Assembly: GCF_000764305.2 (NCBI RefSeq)
Contig: NW_025931701.1
Span: 496,001 to 560,000, forward strand
Direction of reading: 5' to 3'
Length of the DNA: 64,000 nucleotides
DNA from: Hyalella azteca
Taxonomy: Eukaryota; Arthropoda; Malacostraca; Amphipoda; Hyalellidae
Under the pieces are notes generated by a model. That model did not search any database. It was not told the DNA's origin and worked only from the letters and a program-made list of their open reading frames with translations. The position numbers were made by a program, and so were the translations under genes. Positions 1 through 13,255 of this stretch are shown piece by piece (position 1 is the first letter of the stretch; each line of letters starts with the position of its first letter).

Positions 1-3000
1 TATAAACAAGCCAATTAAATTAATCGGTAATATTATAAACAAGCCAATTAAACTTCCAACACTTGTGTTATTGGCGTTGGAAATTAATTTCATACTAGTA
101 TGATACGAATGGGATTTTGGATGGTGTTTTTAAGTGTTACTCCTGGTCGAGGGATGTTGTGTTCATTTGGAATTAATGTACGATTATCTCATAAATGTTT
201 AGATACAATTTTGAGCCTCCTACGTTATTGCCACATTACCGAAGCATTAATCGTAAAATATTGTCATAACATAGTCGTAAAGAAAAGACAAAAAAAAAAA
301 AACCCTGGGCTGCTCAGAATAAAATTTTTTTTTTCAGAATGCAGATCAAAAGTTTTGTATTCAAAGGTATGATAAACTTTATCTGGATTTGCACCAGGAT
401 TAAATGTAAACTTCTCGCAAGAATATCTCTGAAATTGCAAGATCGCTACGCGAGCACCGTTGAATTCTCCCTCGGCGAATTCCATTGAAGCTGGCACATC
501 TGCCGGGTAAAATTACATTGCAATTAAACGAACGTAGCAATATGATGCTTCAGAACTTTCTAAAAAGTCTCTGAGTATTGGGAAATATAAACTTGAGGAT
601 AATGAACTTACTTCGTCGGACTTATTTTCAACCCTAAGAAAATTTGAGTAGTAAACTCATGCACAATAATTTTCATATTCTAGCAATATTTTGTGCAATG
701 AAAAGCGAGGAATGAGATATATTATACGTCCATTAACGAATGAGGAGAATATGCCAATTAAGTAAACCATGCAGCAGCTTGCCGCGATAATTAATGCAGC
801 AGCATAATTGATTATGCTTCAGACATCATATAAAAATCTGCGCTGCTAAATTGAATAGATGAACATGTTAGCTACAAGAACATGAGCAACTATAATTGTG
901 GAAGCATTGCAAATCGTAACTAGTATTGGCAGGCCTGCTGTGCTAAGAAACCTGCAGGCTGATATCGAACGAGATTCAGTATTCATAATTTTAGTTGCGC
1001 GATGATGTAATGGTACAAGCCTCGTGGCTCTGTCGAAGACTGATAAGCGAGACACGATGGTCTCGGTACACTAGACCTATCATTTCTTTATTGTTCCAAT
1101 AATACGAAGGAACGCGCAGTCAACACCTCGTACTTATAGATCACATCGATAGCCGCGGATGGCAGAATCATACATATGAACGCCGGAGTTCGCATTGCAA
1201 AAGAAGTAACACACAACCGCCTTAACCAACTTGATTTTTCCAAGAATCATCTATTGAGAAGTTGCCTTATCGATCAATTTAGCTGTCGTAATTACTTACA
1301 ATGATGTTTCTTAGTTTACCATTGCAAAGTAGTTCAGAAACAAACAGAAAAAACCTAGAGGAGAAAACCGAAAGAACCTCAAAACCGAAATAGAATTGTA
1401 GTTAATATTGTCCATCTAAAATACCTATCGTGTAACATGTGACAAACGCTAAAATTAGTTTGCTCAAGAGAATGAAATGTTTCCAAACTAAGTAAAACCT
1501 TCACAAATATTAAAAGTATCATGCCTATTGAAGATAAATGACTGCTGATAAGGTGCTAATTTTCCGACTGCATAATGCAGCGCATCTATTACTGACAATA
1601 TATTCTAGCGAATAGCTCTGATTTTGATAAGTTTTAATAACATGTTTAAACAAACATTTTACGGAAATATTCAGCTATAGGTTGTCTGATTCAAATGCCA
1701 AAATGTTTAATCCATACTTCTAGTTTCTCTTTCTGAATCAGGTTTAAAATAAAAAACTACAAACCTTAGCACAACAAAATTTGAGCCTCTGAATTGACAC
1801 GTTGACAAATGACAGGTGAAAGTGGTTCGTTGAAAATATCAGGGGCTCTAAAATTAGCCAGGTAATTTCTTAATTATTCAATATTATATTTCTATCTACT
1901 ACTTTCTTTGTTCCATTTTTGATACATAATATTCAATCATATCGGCGGCGGAAAAATATAGGTGAATATTATTCAACTTTTTCTCAACTATCTTGAAAGT
2001 TTATTCCATTAAAATGCATACTCGAGCGTCGCACACATCGGTAGAGCTCAGCAAAAAGTTCGCAGTTCACAAATAATTCTGATCACCGCCTAAACCGCAG
2101 AGGTGCCATGAAAAACTCGAAGCAATAATCAGGATTTCTTTGGGCCTCGCAACCAATAATTCATGTCATTTATTCTGGTGTCAGAGCTGGGTTGCAAGTT
2201 AAAAATTACATGTTTTGGTCAATCAAAGACAGATCTAAAATTCGAACCATTTTAAAAAGCACGTAGTTAAGTCGCCTTGCTAGAGAATGTACGAAACAAT
2301 GTTAGTCTCTGACTCGCATAAACATATCGTGTGTGACAGGCGAATTATTAAGTGCAAAGCATTCGATAAGCGGAACGTCAGCCAATAAAATAGGTTCTTA
2401 TCAAAATGTGAGCTATATTCAGCGAACAAGAGACTTTAGGTCGAGTATCTTTAGGGCTTCAACTTGAATGTCGTAAGAATTTCATTGGTCTTACCAATTA
2501 GTTTATATCTGCGGATTTAAACAATTTGTGTGATGAGAATTTAAATGAATAGGTATTATTTTTGAAATGAAACTTCCTATTTCGCAACAAAAGACAAGCA
2601 AAAAAGTAAGACTTCTATCATTACAGAAAAAATGCCGAGGGTCGATCGTGTCGATCTGTAGGCAGATTTCAATTGTTCTCCACTGAGGAATTTTCGTTTC
2701 CCAATTGATCACGACAGAAAACTAAGCAATTAAAAACCTGTATCTAAGTTCAAATTAACTGTACAAGGTTTCAGTTCAATTGAACACGAGAAAAAAGGAG
2801 AACTTAATCGCTTTAAAAGATTATGACTAAATGACTGCAAGAGAAAATTAAAATTCAATTTAATTTGTAATTATTGGCCAGCATAGAGCTGGATGAAACG
2901 AGCAAATAATTGATGAAAATAGAATTTATCGCAGCAACACAAAAAATAAGCACAATTATAGCAACATTGAGTACAATGAAGCACTATGTCAGCAAGAGTG

Positions 3001-6000
3001 TAAATGGCACATATGCACTATGATGCAAGCAAACAAGTGGATAATCAGAGAACCATTTAGAAACTTGATGAACAATAAAAGATTCAATTGAGATCAAAAT
3101 AAAAACCATTAGGAGTTAGTGTCATCCAGGTGCTAATAAAACTTAAGGTAATTACGCATGTTTGTCAAGTGGCCCTCAAGTTTTTCTCTGTATTTCATTT
3201 AATCGGACATTTGTTCCTGCCACTCAGTCGTGTCTCATGAATTATTAAAGACTCATCCATCGTGCATGTGGTGATCGAAGGTGTCCAGTCCATATCTGCT
3301 TTCCGTCAAATTGCCTTCGAAGCGTCCGCTCCTCCGGACACATTTGAAGGCTCGACTGCAAACAACCTCCGTCGTCCGCATAATTGGACGATGCTCTTAG
3401 ACGGAGCGGCGAGAGCTGCGATGCGAGCCTCACGTAGCTAAAAGTCAATTGATCCGGCTCTAATAAAATTCAATCGACGAATTATAACTACAAATTACTT
3501 TAAAAGTCTACAGTAGAGGGGAAAAATTGAATCCTTCAAGACATGAAATGCAAATATATTATATATACATTGGAAGTCATGATTGGCAGTCATTATTTTT
3601 CTATCGAACATATCTAAATGGCGTACGGCCGGTTAAAAGCTTTAATAGTCGCTTTGAAGAGATGACTTTAAAGTGAATTTTGACTAACTCACAGTCGGTT
3701 CCATCAAACTATGACTGATTGGTTCAAAACCATTAGCCATTGGTAGGCTATACTAGTGTGTTCAGCGTTCATTTGAATGTTTTTTTTAAGTAAGAACAGT
3801 TATTATTACCGTTCAAAGCTCATGAACAATGGAAATATGTTGCTATTCCTTCATTTATCGCACATTTCCATTCTTTCCGCGATTTTATTATGTATGTGTT
3901 GAATGACCATAAGCTCCACTCATTAATAGCTGATTCATGAAGCTCTCGCGTTATTCAACTTAATGTCCCATATTTTTCGTTCAGAGCAAAAGATAAAGAA
4001 GATGCACATGATTTGACATCCAGAAGTGAATACAGGAAGAGAAAAATTGTCAGTTTTCAAGAAAAGCAAGCATGACGAAAAAGACAGTAAAGAATGTGTC
4101 ATTGCGGCCCATGAGAAGAAATATTGTATGAAAAAGTGTAAGTGGGCCGAGCAGCGAGAAGGAACAAGAGCTAAAAGCGAGACGCAGAGGCATAGGCGAT
4201 GGAAGTGAAGGGGGGGAGAGAAAGAGAGGAACAGGGAGTGGTGGAAGAGGACCAGGAGGAGAGTTGACTTGGATAGCCTGGAGGCAAGCTTGGTCATAAC
4301 TCGCTGCCTATCCAAACAAGCGCTCTCTGTAAGGTGTGAGAGGCGATCACTAAGACTCGCCCCAAGTGCCAGACGCTGAGCATAGAATTAGCGCTGGACC
4401 ATCTCACTGCTAGCTGACTCAATGCCTTCCAAGCTCTGCTGCAACAGCGCTATGCTACACGAGTCTCTAGAGACACTCACCCTATGCTGCAGAACATGCA
4501 ACTTCAAGCTGCATCGACAGAGAGAATGTAAGCTTGGAATTCATGAGATGGGTTCAGATTTCATTTGTCCTAAGCATCAGTTTAAAAGGATTAAGAATAG
4601 GTGGAACAGAAAATGTGATATACTCGCGTTAGGATATATTTTTTATAACATTTCCAATGTGAGAATAATTTCATAAAGTTTAGTATAAGACGGCAAGAAT
4701 TTCAGGCAGCAAATGAAGACATTTTCAACTAATCTGGAATGTGCGAATCATTATTTTCGGAGATGGCATAGTTAAAAATGAGCAATTTGCCCATCGGCAC
4801 GCTATCGGCTCGCAGACCCAGATATCTATTCAACCAGAGCGTCTTGATCATCGATGCTCTTCGATCTTTGTACTTCGATCGCTGAACTAAATTTTGAATG
4901 AATATATAACGCATGGTTCTTCTCGCTGAAACTAATTCAGAATTTAGCAAAATTTATAAATGAGCCAGTATATGACCTTCTCTATAAAATTTTTCACTGA
5001 CTTAGATGGTCGAGTATCGTTGAAACACCCAAAGGAGATGGTTGGTTTACAGGTTATTTATAACGAAGAAATAACTGAGAGGCCATGAGAAACTGTGACC
5101 CCTGTGGTTTAGGGTAAAAATGTAAATTTTACTGTACATTTTATATTCGACAGATCCATTCTAGCACCATAAAAATTTTTGTACCCAAACTGACATTGAA
5201 ATACAAAGTAAGGAACGCGATTATTTAAAACCTTATTAACCGTTAGAAACACCATTCTGATAAATCCATATTATAGTTAAGAACTCGAGTCCTACAGTTT
5301 CGCTTCGCTTTCCTCAAAGCCTGACAAGAACAATATTGACTTCACATTCATTGAGACACGAGCTATCAAACATAATTCAATACAACCGAAACTAATCAAA
5401 CCGAAAATATCACGCTTACAAGAAAGAACAACTACACGTTTTAGTGAGAGAAGGAGGAAAGAAAGGATTCAAATTCCTCTACATTGAAATTATTATATTA
5501 TATTATTATATTACCGTTATGAATATCAGAGAAATAATATAATCAAACACTCCTCAGTAATTTCAATTATAATTTAGAGACTTGCAAAATCAGCCACCGC
5601 AGAAAAACAAACAAGTTTCCAAAACTGGGAGACAATGATCGAGTTACACTTTCATATTATTTGAACGAATGGTTGTAGTTGCAAGGTAGTATCACAGAGA
5701 CGAGGTATCGGCGATAGTGCAACAGGTTTCGCAGGGGATAACAAGATAACAGCAGCGAGTGTGCCTGTCTGTGATACACGATGCGTCGAATCCCTTCGCG
5801 TCTTGTACGCAGCGGCTCAGTATAAGCAAGGTGTCAAGTTCGCAACAGTTATGCCTTCACCCCGCGGTGCACTCAATTCAAGCGATTGACAAGGAAAATT
5901 CGATGCGGAGGTCTAAATTTGGGCTATGAGTGCTCCAATTCTAGAAGCCTGCGATTGATTTGATGGAGAATTTCAGAGAGATGTATTCGGCTTTGCTAGT

Positions 6001-7614
6001 GTCCACTATATGATTTCTTAGTATATCAAATCTGTTAAATGTGTGAAATGACTTTGAAAAAACTGAATAAATATTTAGTTCAGTATGAACCTAAGTTCCG
6101 TTGAGCTCACGATGGAGGCCTGTTATGATATCCGATGATAATCTGTTCAATTGATCCCGACTAGGATTTGATTAATGAGAATCAATCGAGAAATTACAGT
6201 AGAAAATATAGGTTTTTACATCGTAAATCAACAGCAAAATAGCGAATTTAGAACACTTTTTGTTCCTGCATCGAGCTGTCTGTATTGATACAGGAATTCA
6301 CATTTGCTAGAGAAATCACACCGAAAACTAAAAATGAAAACAACACAAAGTAATTGGAATAAAAATCCCCTTTATTCACAAAACATTGAAGTTACTAATT
6401 TCGACAAGTTTCCCGAACTGTTTGGCAATTAGAGCATTTATCAGCTAGCTGGCGGAACCCTTTCGAGTAATTCTAAGAGAATTGACTTCTAAAGGGACGA
6501 ATATTTAATATAAGGAGACCTGTAACATATATTATGATACACTTTCCTTGCACCCGTCTCTAGTTTTTCAAGGTAACAAACAAATAAATAGGAGAGTGAG
6601 TTAATAAACTTTAATAGCGATTGAAGAATTTAAAAGATTTCGATGCAGCATAAATTTGAGACTTGGCAGATGCACGTCGAGAGGCAGAACAGGTTGCCAT
6701 GAGCTGTCGAGAAGCAACGCTTACAGTCAGTTATGTGGCGAGTTAAACAGTGGAACCTTATTGACGTACAAAATACCTTTCAAATATCTCAGGAGGCTCC
6801 TTGAAATAAGATTCATCATTAAGTCGTTAAAACTAGAAAATTACAGGTTGTGTGGTGCTTCGCTATAAACTCTAAGGAAATAAAAGAATCTCTGGCAAGA
6901 TGTTAAGCATCAACGGTAAAAAGTCGAGCCACACAAAGCTATGGCGGCCGGAGATGCGAAAGCCGAGGCGACTAAATTATAGAGTTTGTGTTTGTTTAAG
7001 CTGAGCCAACCATTATTGGAAGACTAGGCTTGCCGGACCCACGCATACTTTAATAAACTCCTAAACGAGATTTGTTCCCGCTAACCCCACTAAAGATGGG
7101 GATTAATTGTACAAAAGTATTAGAGGAATTTATTTTCGCTGCAAAAATTCCTAGAGGTGAGCTTAGAAGAACTCGCAATGCAGACAAAATGTTTTATTTT
7201 AGTGAAGCATCGAACGCACCGCTTGGCGCTGTTCAGAAGAAGGTCTCGCCTATAATTGGGTATCATATTAAAATGCCACAGAAAAAATAAATTACCGGGT
7301 GTCTGTTTGTTTAAGCGATGACTTACGGCTTATCGTCGAGAGAACGCGTCGGAAGGCAACACGAAAACTTCAGATATGCTCATGCAAACGAGCGAAAACT
7401 CGGCCCACCAAGTTCAGCTCATTAAAATGAACAAGCGGGACTTCATCACAAGCCATAGTTTCTACAGAGTAAATCGCCGTCAAATTAAATTCGGTGAACC
7501 TACAGAAATGCTGTTATATTTCAAACTTTCCTCATAAGGCGTTTATTGGCAAACAGTCTACTGGAATTGCAAGGTGCAAATTGAAAAAAATGTATCGAGA
7601 ATGCTGAAGGCGCT
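1..7614. other. No supportable gene
   Basis: AT-rich sequence with only short scattered frames. A purine-rich (GA) tract at 4195-4265 explains the antisense 126-codon frame at 3935-4315. Slightly GC-richer patches at 3240-3430 and 5690-5880 show no splice-bounded coding pattern I could support. Confidence 0.6.
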
Positions 7615-7844
7615 TACAGTTAGCTGCAAAATTATTCGTACACCCATTATTTTCAATGTTTTCATGAATAACTCGAGAATTAATCAATGTATGATCCTAA
7701 GATTTGATGGAGAGTATGTAATAAAGAAATGAACACTAAATTTTTAGAACAAAATTAATGAAATTTTAATACGTTTCAACATACAAAATTCCACTTCACC
7801 TTCAGACACAACTATTCGTACAGTTGGAAAATAATAACACAGTC

Positions 7845-8855
7845 TCAATAATAATAATCAATGTCATGTCCTTTCATCTTGATAAACTTCAGCAATCTTT
7901 TTGTATATTTTCTGATGAGATTGGCAGTGGTATCTGGTTTGATATTATCCAATTCTTCAATTGCGACTGGTTTCATTACCTGGCGATTCCTGGGAGCCCG
8001 ATTATTGATTCTAACTTTCAACTCTTGCCATAAATTCTCAATCGGGTTTAAGTTGAGGCTATTTACTAGCCATGGAAGAATAGTGACCTTCTTTTCATTA
8101 AGCAAAGTGGTCGTAGCTTTCGACGTATGCTTCGAATCATTGACTTTCTGAAAGATCCAACGTCGCCCAAGAACCAAAGTCAGAGCGGATGTTAGCAGGT
8201 TATCATTTAAAATCGACATATAAACATCTGAGTTCATTATTCCATCAATTGGAGGTAACTTCCCGGAGCCACTTGAGAACAAACCAAAGACATCATTGAT
8301 CCACCTCAGGTACGAATGTTGGGATTGTGTTCTTCGGAAGAAACGCCTCCCCATTTTTGCGCCAAATCTTCTTCGTATTATTAAGTCCAAATCGCTCAAT
8401 TTTTTGTTTCAGCACTCCATAATTGATAATTTTTTGTTCCAAAAACCTTCCTCTTTGTCCACGTAAGATCTTGCGAATGTCAAACGAGCAGTAACATGAC
8501 GTCGTGGATGAAGTGGGAGGGATGGTCGAGGCCTTCGTCTAAGCAGGCCATTCTTTTTGAGACAAGTCAGACAACGCTGTATAGGGTCTGACTTACGCTC
8601 CTTCCCTCAGTGGCTAATCTATTGGGAATATCCTTCAACACCACTCTGGGATTAATATTTACCTCACGTCACAGTTTTAGAAATAACTGTTCCGATAGTT
8701 TTAGCTTCCGTCTTCATCCAGGCAGCGTGTGTGCAATACTAAACTCTACAAACTTCTTTATCACCGACTGTACTGTGATCTTGGTGTATTCCAACGTTTC
8801 GAGATGCACCCGTAACCACTGCACCCCTAACACTGAATTGATTCGTCTTGCCCAT
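7845..8855 (-). pseudogene. Tc1-like transposase, degraded
   Basis: The minus-strand reading begins at an ATG at 8855 (MGKTNQFS, a usual Tc1 start), then hits stops and frameshifts. It is intact again as a 184-codon frame from 8399 to 7845. Recognisable pieces, N to C: 'RPSLPLHPRRHVTARL' linker, 'VDKEEGFW', 'GRRFFRR', 'GIMNSDVY', 'GRRWIFQKVNDSKHTSK' and 'LNLNPIENLWQELK'. Tc1-like transposases cut and paste through a DD34E triad. Here the second aspartate, normally in 'FQxDNDPKHT', is replaced (QKVNDSKHT), while the third acidic residue in 'NPIENLW' remains. The region of the first aspartate is frameshifted. Upstream helix-turn-helix DNA-binding sequence is not readable. Several overlapping plus-strand frames (7824-8151, 8610-8861) are shadows. 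Confidence 0.85.
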
Positions 8856-8929
8856 TATTAAGTTTGCTGTCAACTGGTAGGAACCGACACCTCTTGAATG
8901 ACGTCACCGATAATAATGTCCACTGGGAT

Positions 8930-9028
8930 AATATCCAACCGGATGCCATTGCGAATATCATCAAAAACTATAGAAAGAGAGTGCTGGAGCTTCTCAAGAT
9001 AGAAGAACATGTCATTGATTATTATTAT
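8930..9028 (+). pseudogene. Second, inverted fragment of Tc1 transposase C-terminus
   Basis: The plus-strand translation NIQPDAIANIIKNYRKRVLE, followed by LLKIEEHVIDYYY, is clearly homologous to the C-terminal 33 residues of the minus-strand transposase at 7946-7848 (NIKPDTTANLIRKYTKRLLK...). The match therefore lies at both ends of the transposon in opposite orientation. Homology stops at the 'DNI.PD' codons (about 8925). Between here and the transposase start at 8855 there are only about 70 bp of unassigned sequence, so the normal 5' end of the element seems to have been replaced by an inverted 3' end. Confidence 0.75.
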
Positions 9029-9267
9029 TGCAACTATGTCAGTTTTTTTTCGACTGTACGAATAATTATGTCTGAAGGTGTTACGGAATTTCTGCATGTC
9101 AAAACGTTTTGAAATTACATTTTGTTCTGAAAATGTAGTGCTTTTATCCCTATTACATTCTGCTTAGTTCAATTAAATCGTAGGAACATACACTCATTAA
9201 TTTTGCGAGTTGTTGAAGAAAACATTGAAAAGAAAGGGATGTACGAATAATTTAACGGCTAACTGTA

Positions 9268-11880
9268 GTGGATTGCAAAGCAATATGCCACACAGCAATT
9301 ATTAGAATGCATTTGCAACAAGGATTTAACGGGTATACAAGCGAATTGCCGAGATAAAATGAATGGAAAACATCTTTATCTGACAGAAATTAATATTTAT
9401 GATTATTTTAACAAAATACTTTCCTTATCCAGTGAGCGAGAGTCTGGCTAATCCAAAATGTTATGGCAAAATTAGCGATGATAGTTGAGAGTTTTGAGGA
9501 AACATTTACTATTTTAATTGATTGCTTGAATGACTGACGCCTGCCATTAAAATGAATTGCTAGCCAAAGCAGATGAAGAGCTCGCCTGGGCTAATCGAAA
9601 ATTATTTCATGTTCGGAGATTCTCTGATCGAAAAACAACACCAAAGCATTAGTGTCACAAACCGTTTAGTAAAGTTTTAGCACAGTCATACAATGCAACT
9701 GCTAAATAATCAATATCGGGAAAAAACTACCACAAACTGAATCCTAAGACTCTATGTGTGGAGGTGTTTTTTTTTACAGCGGTGTGAGTGTTTAGAATTA
9801 GATTGTTATTGTGCACTCAGTTGAGGAGAATGAAATCTTTCGGTTAGACTGTAAAAGGTTGCAGAGGATATGATATTACAAGTTTTAATATAAAATTAAA
9901 AGGAATAGACGGAAACCTTGAATTTCAATGCCTAAACTATACTGGTACAACTTGAAACTTGAAATTGAACCTTGAATTGAAATTGAATCATTCTAATCTA
10001 AGGGTACGTAAAAAATTAAGGGAAAAATACAAAAAAAGGTTGCGCGGCAGGCAAACACTCTTGAAGGACCTTTTAATGCATCACACGACTCACAGATGAA
10101 GCAGGAGCGTATATAGCATCACTTATATTTATGTGCGTACTTATATGCCACATCAGAGGTTGTGCAGGTTCACTAGTGTAGCACTGTTAAGCCGCGGCTC
10201 AGCAACAGCAGCATAGCTTAATTTCGTCGTAAATCTGGTTCGTTAGACGAGAAGAATTGCGTGCGTCAAAAGGCCTGGTAATAAATAGACCTTAGCAAGT
10301 GGGTATTTGTCGTCGCTATCGCACTGAAGCTCACTAGCCTCTCACCCCCTCCGTCCCTTCCTGCGCCCAGGCTTAGAGCGCTTCATAGGGCGCGAATAAA
10401 TTTGCACCTCGTTAATCGTGCCCAGACGACCGAGCGTCGGGCAACAATTCGCCACAGAAATGGTAATGAGTTACGACAATCACGACACGGATTTACTTAT
10501 GGGTGAGTCGGGGAGGAGCAGAACGCCGCACTAGTTAAGGAAGGGAAGGATCTTACGTTGAAGACTCAGGAGCCAGAGGCCAATATTCACTCAGGTCGGG
10601 ATGAAGTCAAAATCTCACGATCCTAATACAAATTAAACTGTAATATGCATGGCACTCGCATAAGACGCAAATACACCTGTGACTGAATTGCCAACTAAAT
10701 AGCTTCATATAACTAACTTATGTTATTTTGTCATTTACATTCATTATGCTGCTAACCAAACAGATTCCAGATAAAGAACGAGCGTATCAGGCCGTAACGC
10801 GACACATCTCTTTCATGCTCGCAGACGTACCTGGAATAATAAGTTGCCTACAGAATTGATAGGCTTGCTGAAGAGCCGCAGCGAATGAATTAAAATACGA
10901 GGATAAAAGAGAGAATCTCCATAAGGATCGTCCGTCAACAACTGCTTTATGAAGTGAAGTAAGTAGCCTCTCCATAAATCCGAGTTACTATCCGACACAA
11001 GCCAAGATGAGGCGTGAAATCACACTTTAATTTTGAGTGCGATGCTACCTGATTTATCTCGCTCCTACATCTCAACTACAGATTAGCAGGCTATTTATTT
11101 CGCCGTTAATCCACAGGCATAAAAGAAAGAGACTCGCAATATTGTTAGTTAAATTACCATCTATCCATAGACCTCAGGGGCAGTGGACTATGAACAGCGC
11201 CATAGAAAGTGTGTCCGGTAAGTCTGCGAGATGAGAAGCCGACGTCTGCTCAGTCTAATTTCTATGCAGGGCTTCTGGTGGTGGCTAATCAGTTTTTACT
11301 GCCACGAGGAAATATCATACAAACTCCTTTCTCCTACAAAAAGCTAAGAGGATTTGATGCACAAATCAGATATAAAAAGCAAGTCCTTTTCAGCAAGTGC
11401 CCGTCTCCATCCTTAGTATGCAACGTGGCAGTAGAAATTAAATTTGCTGGTTGACAAAATCATTTAAACGAAAATTTGAATTGTTATTCTGAGGAGAGAT
11501 AAAAGACTTGAATGCATACTTTAGTCTTGGCCACTTGAACTTATTAAAACGTTCAATAAAACCATTACTGAACGTTAAACACTCTTAAAATATTCCTTTC
11601 AAGCATGGGAAGATCAATTCGCTCCAAACATTTGTTAGAACAAAAAAATTGTCAGAGCGTTAAAGCTTTAGCTTATGCTTATAAAAAGCTTCAGAAAACT
11701 CGAATTGTTGATGTAATGCAGAAAAAATTCAAATGCAAGTCGCATTTTTACTAAGGGGGCGAAGCTATATTTTGACGAAATTTATAATCTCTAGCTGCTA
11801 GGTAGCGTAAACTAGGATATATTTCATGTTAAAAATTGTGTATGTTGCTTAATAACAATCATACACAAGTGGCATAAAAA
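9268..11880. other. Unannotated; nothing supportable
   Basis: A GC-richer patch at 10190-10550 has no convincing frame. Two overlapping minus-strand frames at 10787-10998 were examined as a possible last PTB exon and not accepted (see rejected items). Confidence 0.55.
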
Positions 11881-13255
11881 TATTATTTATTTATTGTCAT
11901 TCCTCGCTGGAATAATATTATTGTATGGCATTGTGGATTTTTTACTGCAACTGTTCTGTACAAGCGTTTGTGAACAAGAATTATACAGCGTCAGGCATTA
12001 ACAATTATACATCTAAGATCAGACATCACAGCTTACACCTTATGATCTCGTGAGCATATGATGAGTTAGGGACTTCCTAGTGCCCGGTCACGCTGATGCT
12101 CCGCCTTCATCGTCCTCCGTCTCCAAGTTGTCACTCCACCCTTGTGTCCCAGATGTAACGTTGGACGTGTTCCGTCTATTTGCCCTCCTTTTGGCCAGCT
12201 GATGCAAATGCTTTTGATTGTCACTTGCTGAGGGTAGATTACCAAAACTGGACAATCCGGGATCTTCTTCAGAAACTTATCCAATCGTCTCTTGCAAGCT
12301 GCAATTGTAAACTCTCCTCCTCTCAGTAACTTTGGTAAGGCGTTAAACAGCCTTGGTCCTGCCACGAACAGTGTTCCCTCACGAAGAGTCTGTACTCTGG
12401 CCGTTGCATGGTTATTGAATGGAGGAATCCTGCATCGTCCCTCCCTCCTTTTGTGGTAATACGTCACAATTTTGGAGGTCTCAATTCCAGTTTCAAAGTT
12501 GGGAGCTAGTCCGGTTATCATCTTCCAAGTGTACAATATGATATACCTCTCGCTTCTCCTCTCCAGTGAGTACAGTCCCACGTGTTTCAGCCTTTCCCAG
12601 TAGTTCAGGTCCAGCTTCTTCATGCCGCTGATCTTGTACGTGAAGGTCCGCTGCACTACCTCCAGTATTCGCACTGCACCCGCCTTAAGCGGCGCCCAAA
12701 GCTGACAGCAGTACTCAAGATTGGGGAACACGAGGGCTCTGAAGAGTGTAATCATTGGCGCTGCTTCTCTTTTTCGAAATTTCCGACAGACCCACTCCAT
12801 CCTTTCTCTCCCTCGCGCAACTATTTCCTCGATGTGGTTATCGAACCTGGCTTCAGTACACATCAACACTCCGAGATCTCGAACAAATTGCTTTTCTTCA
12901 ATTTTTGTGCCATCCGATGCCAAGTAGCGATGTGGCATCCCGGTATTAGTGCCAACTCTGTATCTCATTACTTCGAACTTGGTGCCGTTGAATTGCATAT
13001 TATGCACTAGGGCCCAATCATAGATTGTAGACAAGTCGTCCTGTAACCTCGTGTAGTCTAGGTCCTCTATGATCTTCATCAGCACTCTTGTATCGTCCGA
13101 AAATTGCGATGTAGATTCGTTGGTATGTTCCGAGTCGATATCGGCGATGTGGATGAGGAAGAGGATCGGTCCAAGCACCGAGCATTGCGGCACTTCGCTT
13201 TTCATCTTCGCTTCTCTCGGTTTCGAATTTCCAATTGCGACAGCTTGTGCGTGAT
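11881..13255 (-). mobile_element. 5'-truncated non-LTR retrotransposon (LINE) with (ATAA)n tail
   Basis: The minus strand carries the C-terminal half of a LINE ORF2 followed by an untranslated 3' region (about 180 bp) that ends in ATAAATAAATAAATAA at 11881-11896. Such a short-repeat tail is typical of non-LTR elements of the Jockey/CR1 groups. The protein homology begins abruptly at about 13255, next to a 24-bp tandem repeat, as expected for 5' truncation during target-primed reverse transcription. It lies 3' of PTB exon D on the same strand, so it may be inside the next intron of that gene. No target-site duplication was identified by eye. Confidence 0.82.
12066..13205 (-). pseudogene. LINE reverse transcriptase, C-terminal part (long open fragment)
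   Basis: A 379-codon open frame; homology extends about 15 codons upstream of its first Met (AQAVAIGNSKPREAK), so that Met is not the true start. It shows reverse transcriptase blocks: 'VPQCSVLGPILFLIHI' (residues 5-20; the family has VPQGSVLGP), then 'FSDDTRV' at residues 35-41 (family: FADDTKL; both catalytic aspartates kept), then 'LQDDLSTIYDWA...NMQFNGTKFEVM' and the thumb region. The C-terminal section 'GPRLFNALPKLLRGG...FKRRLDKFL'-type text is normal for this ORF2 group. The palm and fingers before VPQ, and the endonuclease, are missing, so it cannot act on its own. The intact 1.1-kb frame suggests a young insertion. The Gly to Cys change in VPQG and Ala to Ser in FADD are unusual. Confidence 0.82.

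Larger units (their letters stand above)
7617..9265 (-). mobile_element. Tc1/mariner-superfamily transposon (Tc1-like, IR/DR type), inactive
   Basis: A 1,649-bp element flanked by a TA duplication (7615-7616 and 9266-9267), the Tc1/mariner target. The outer ends match as inverted repeats: CAGTTAGCTGCAAAATTATT at the left, and the reverse complement of the right end begins CAGTTAGCCGTTAAATTATT. A second copy of the 'ATTCGTACAG'-type motif lies about 190 bp inside each end (7811-7823 and 9054-9067), which is the IR/DR arrangement known from Sleeping Beauty-like Tc1 elements. The inverted repeats continue for about 330 bp at roughly three quarters identity, running into sequence that codes for the transposase C-terminus at both ends (see findings). 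The transposase is broken, so the copy is dead. Confidence 0.88.

Noticed and set aside
3935..4315. 126-codon minus-strand Leu/Ser/Phe-rich frame
   Set aside because: Antisense of a purine-rich tract; low-complexity, no domain, no splice context.
7824..8861. Plus-strand frames over the Tc1 element
   Set aside because: Antisense shadows of the decayed minus-strand transposase.
10787..10998. Minus-strand text NSFAAALQQAYQFC, which resembles the missing C-terminal PTB helix, followed by a donor-like CCAG|GTACGT
   Set aside because: No good acceptor in phase 0 upstream, a one-residue offset to the family pattern, and it fits only if the third tandem donor of exon D is used. Left as a lead, not a feature.
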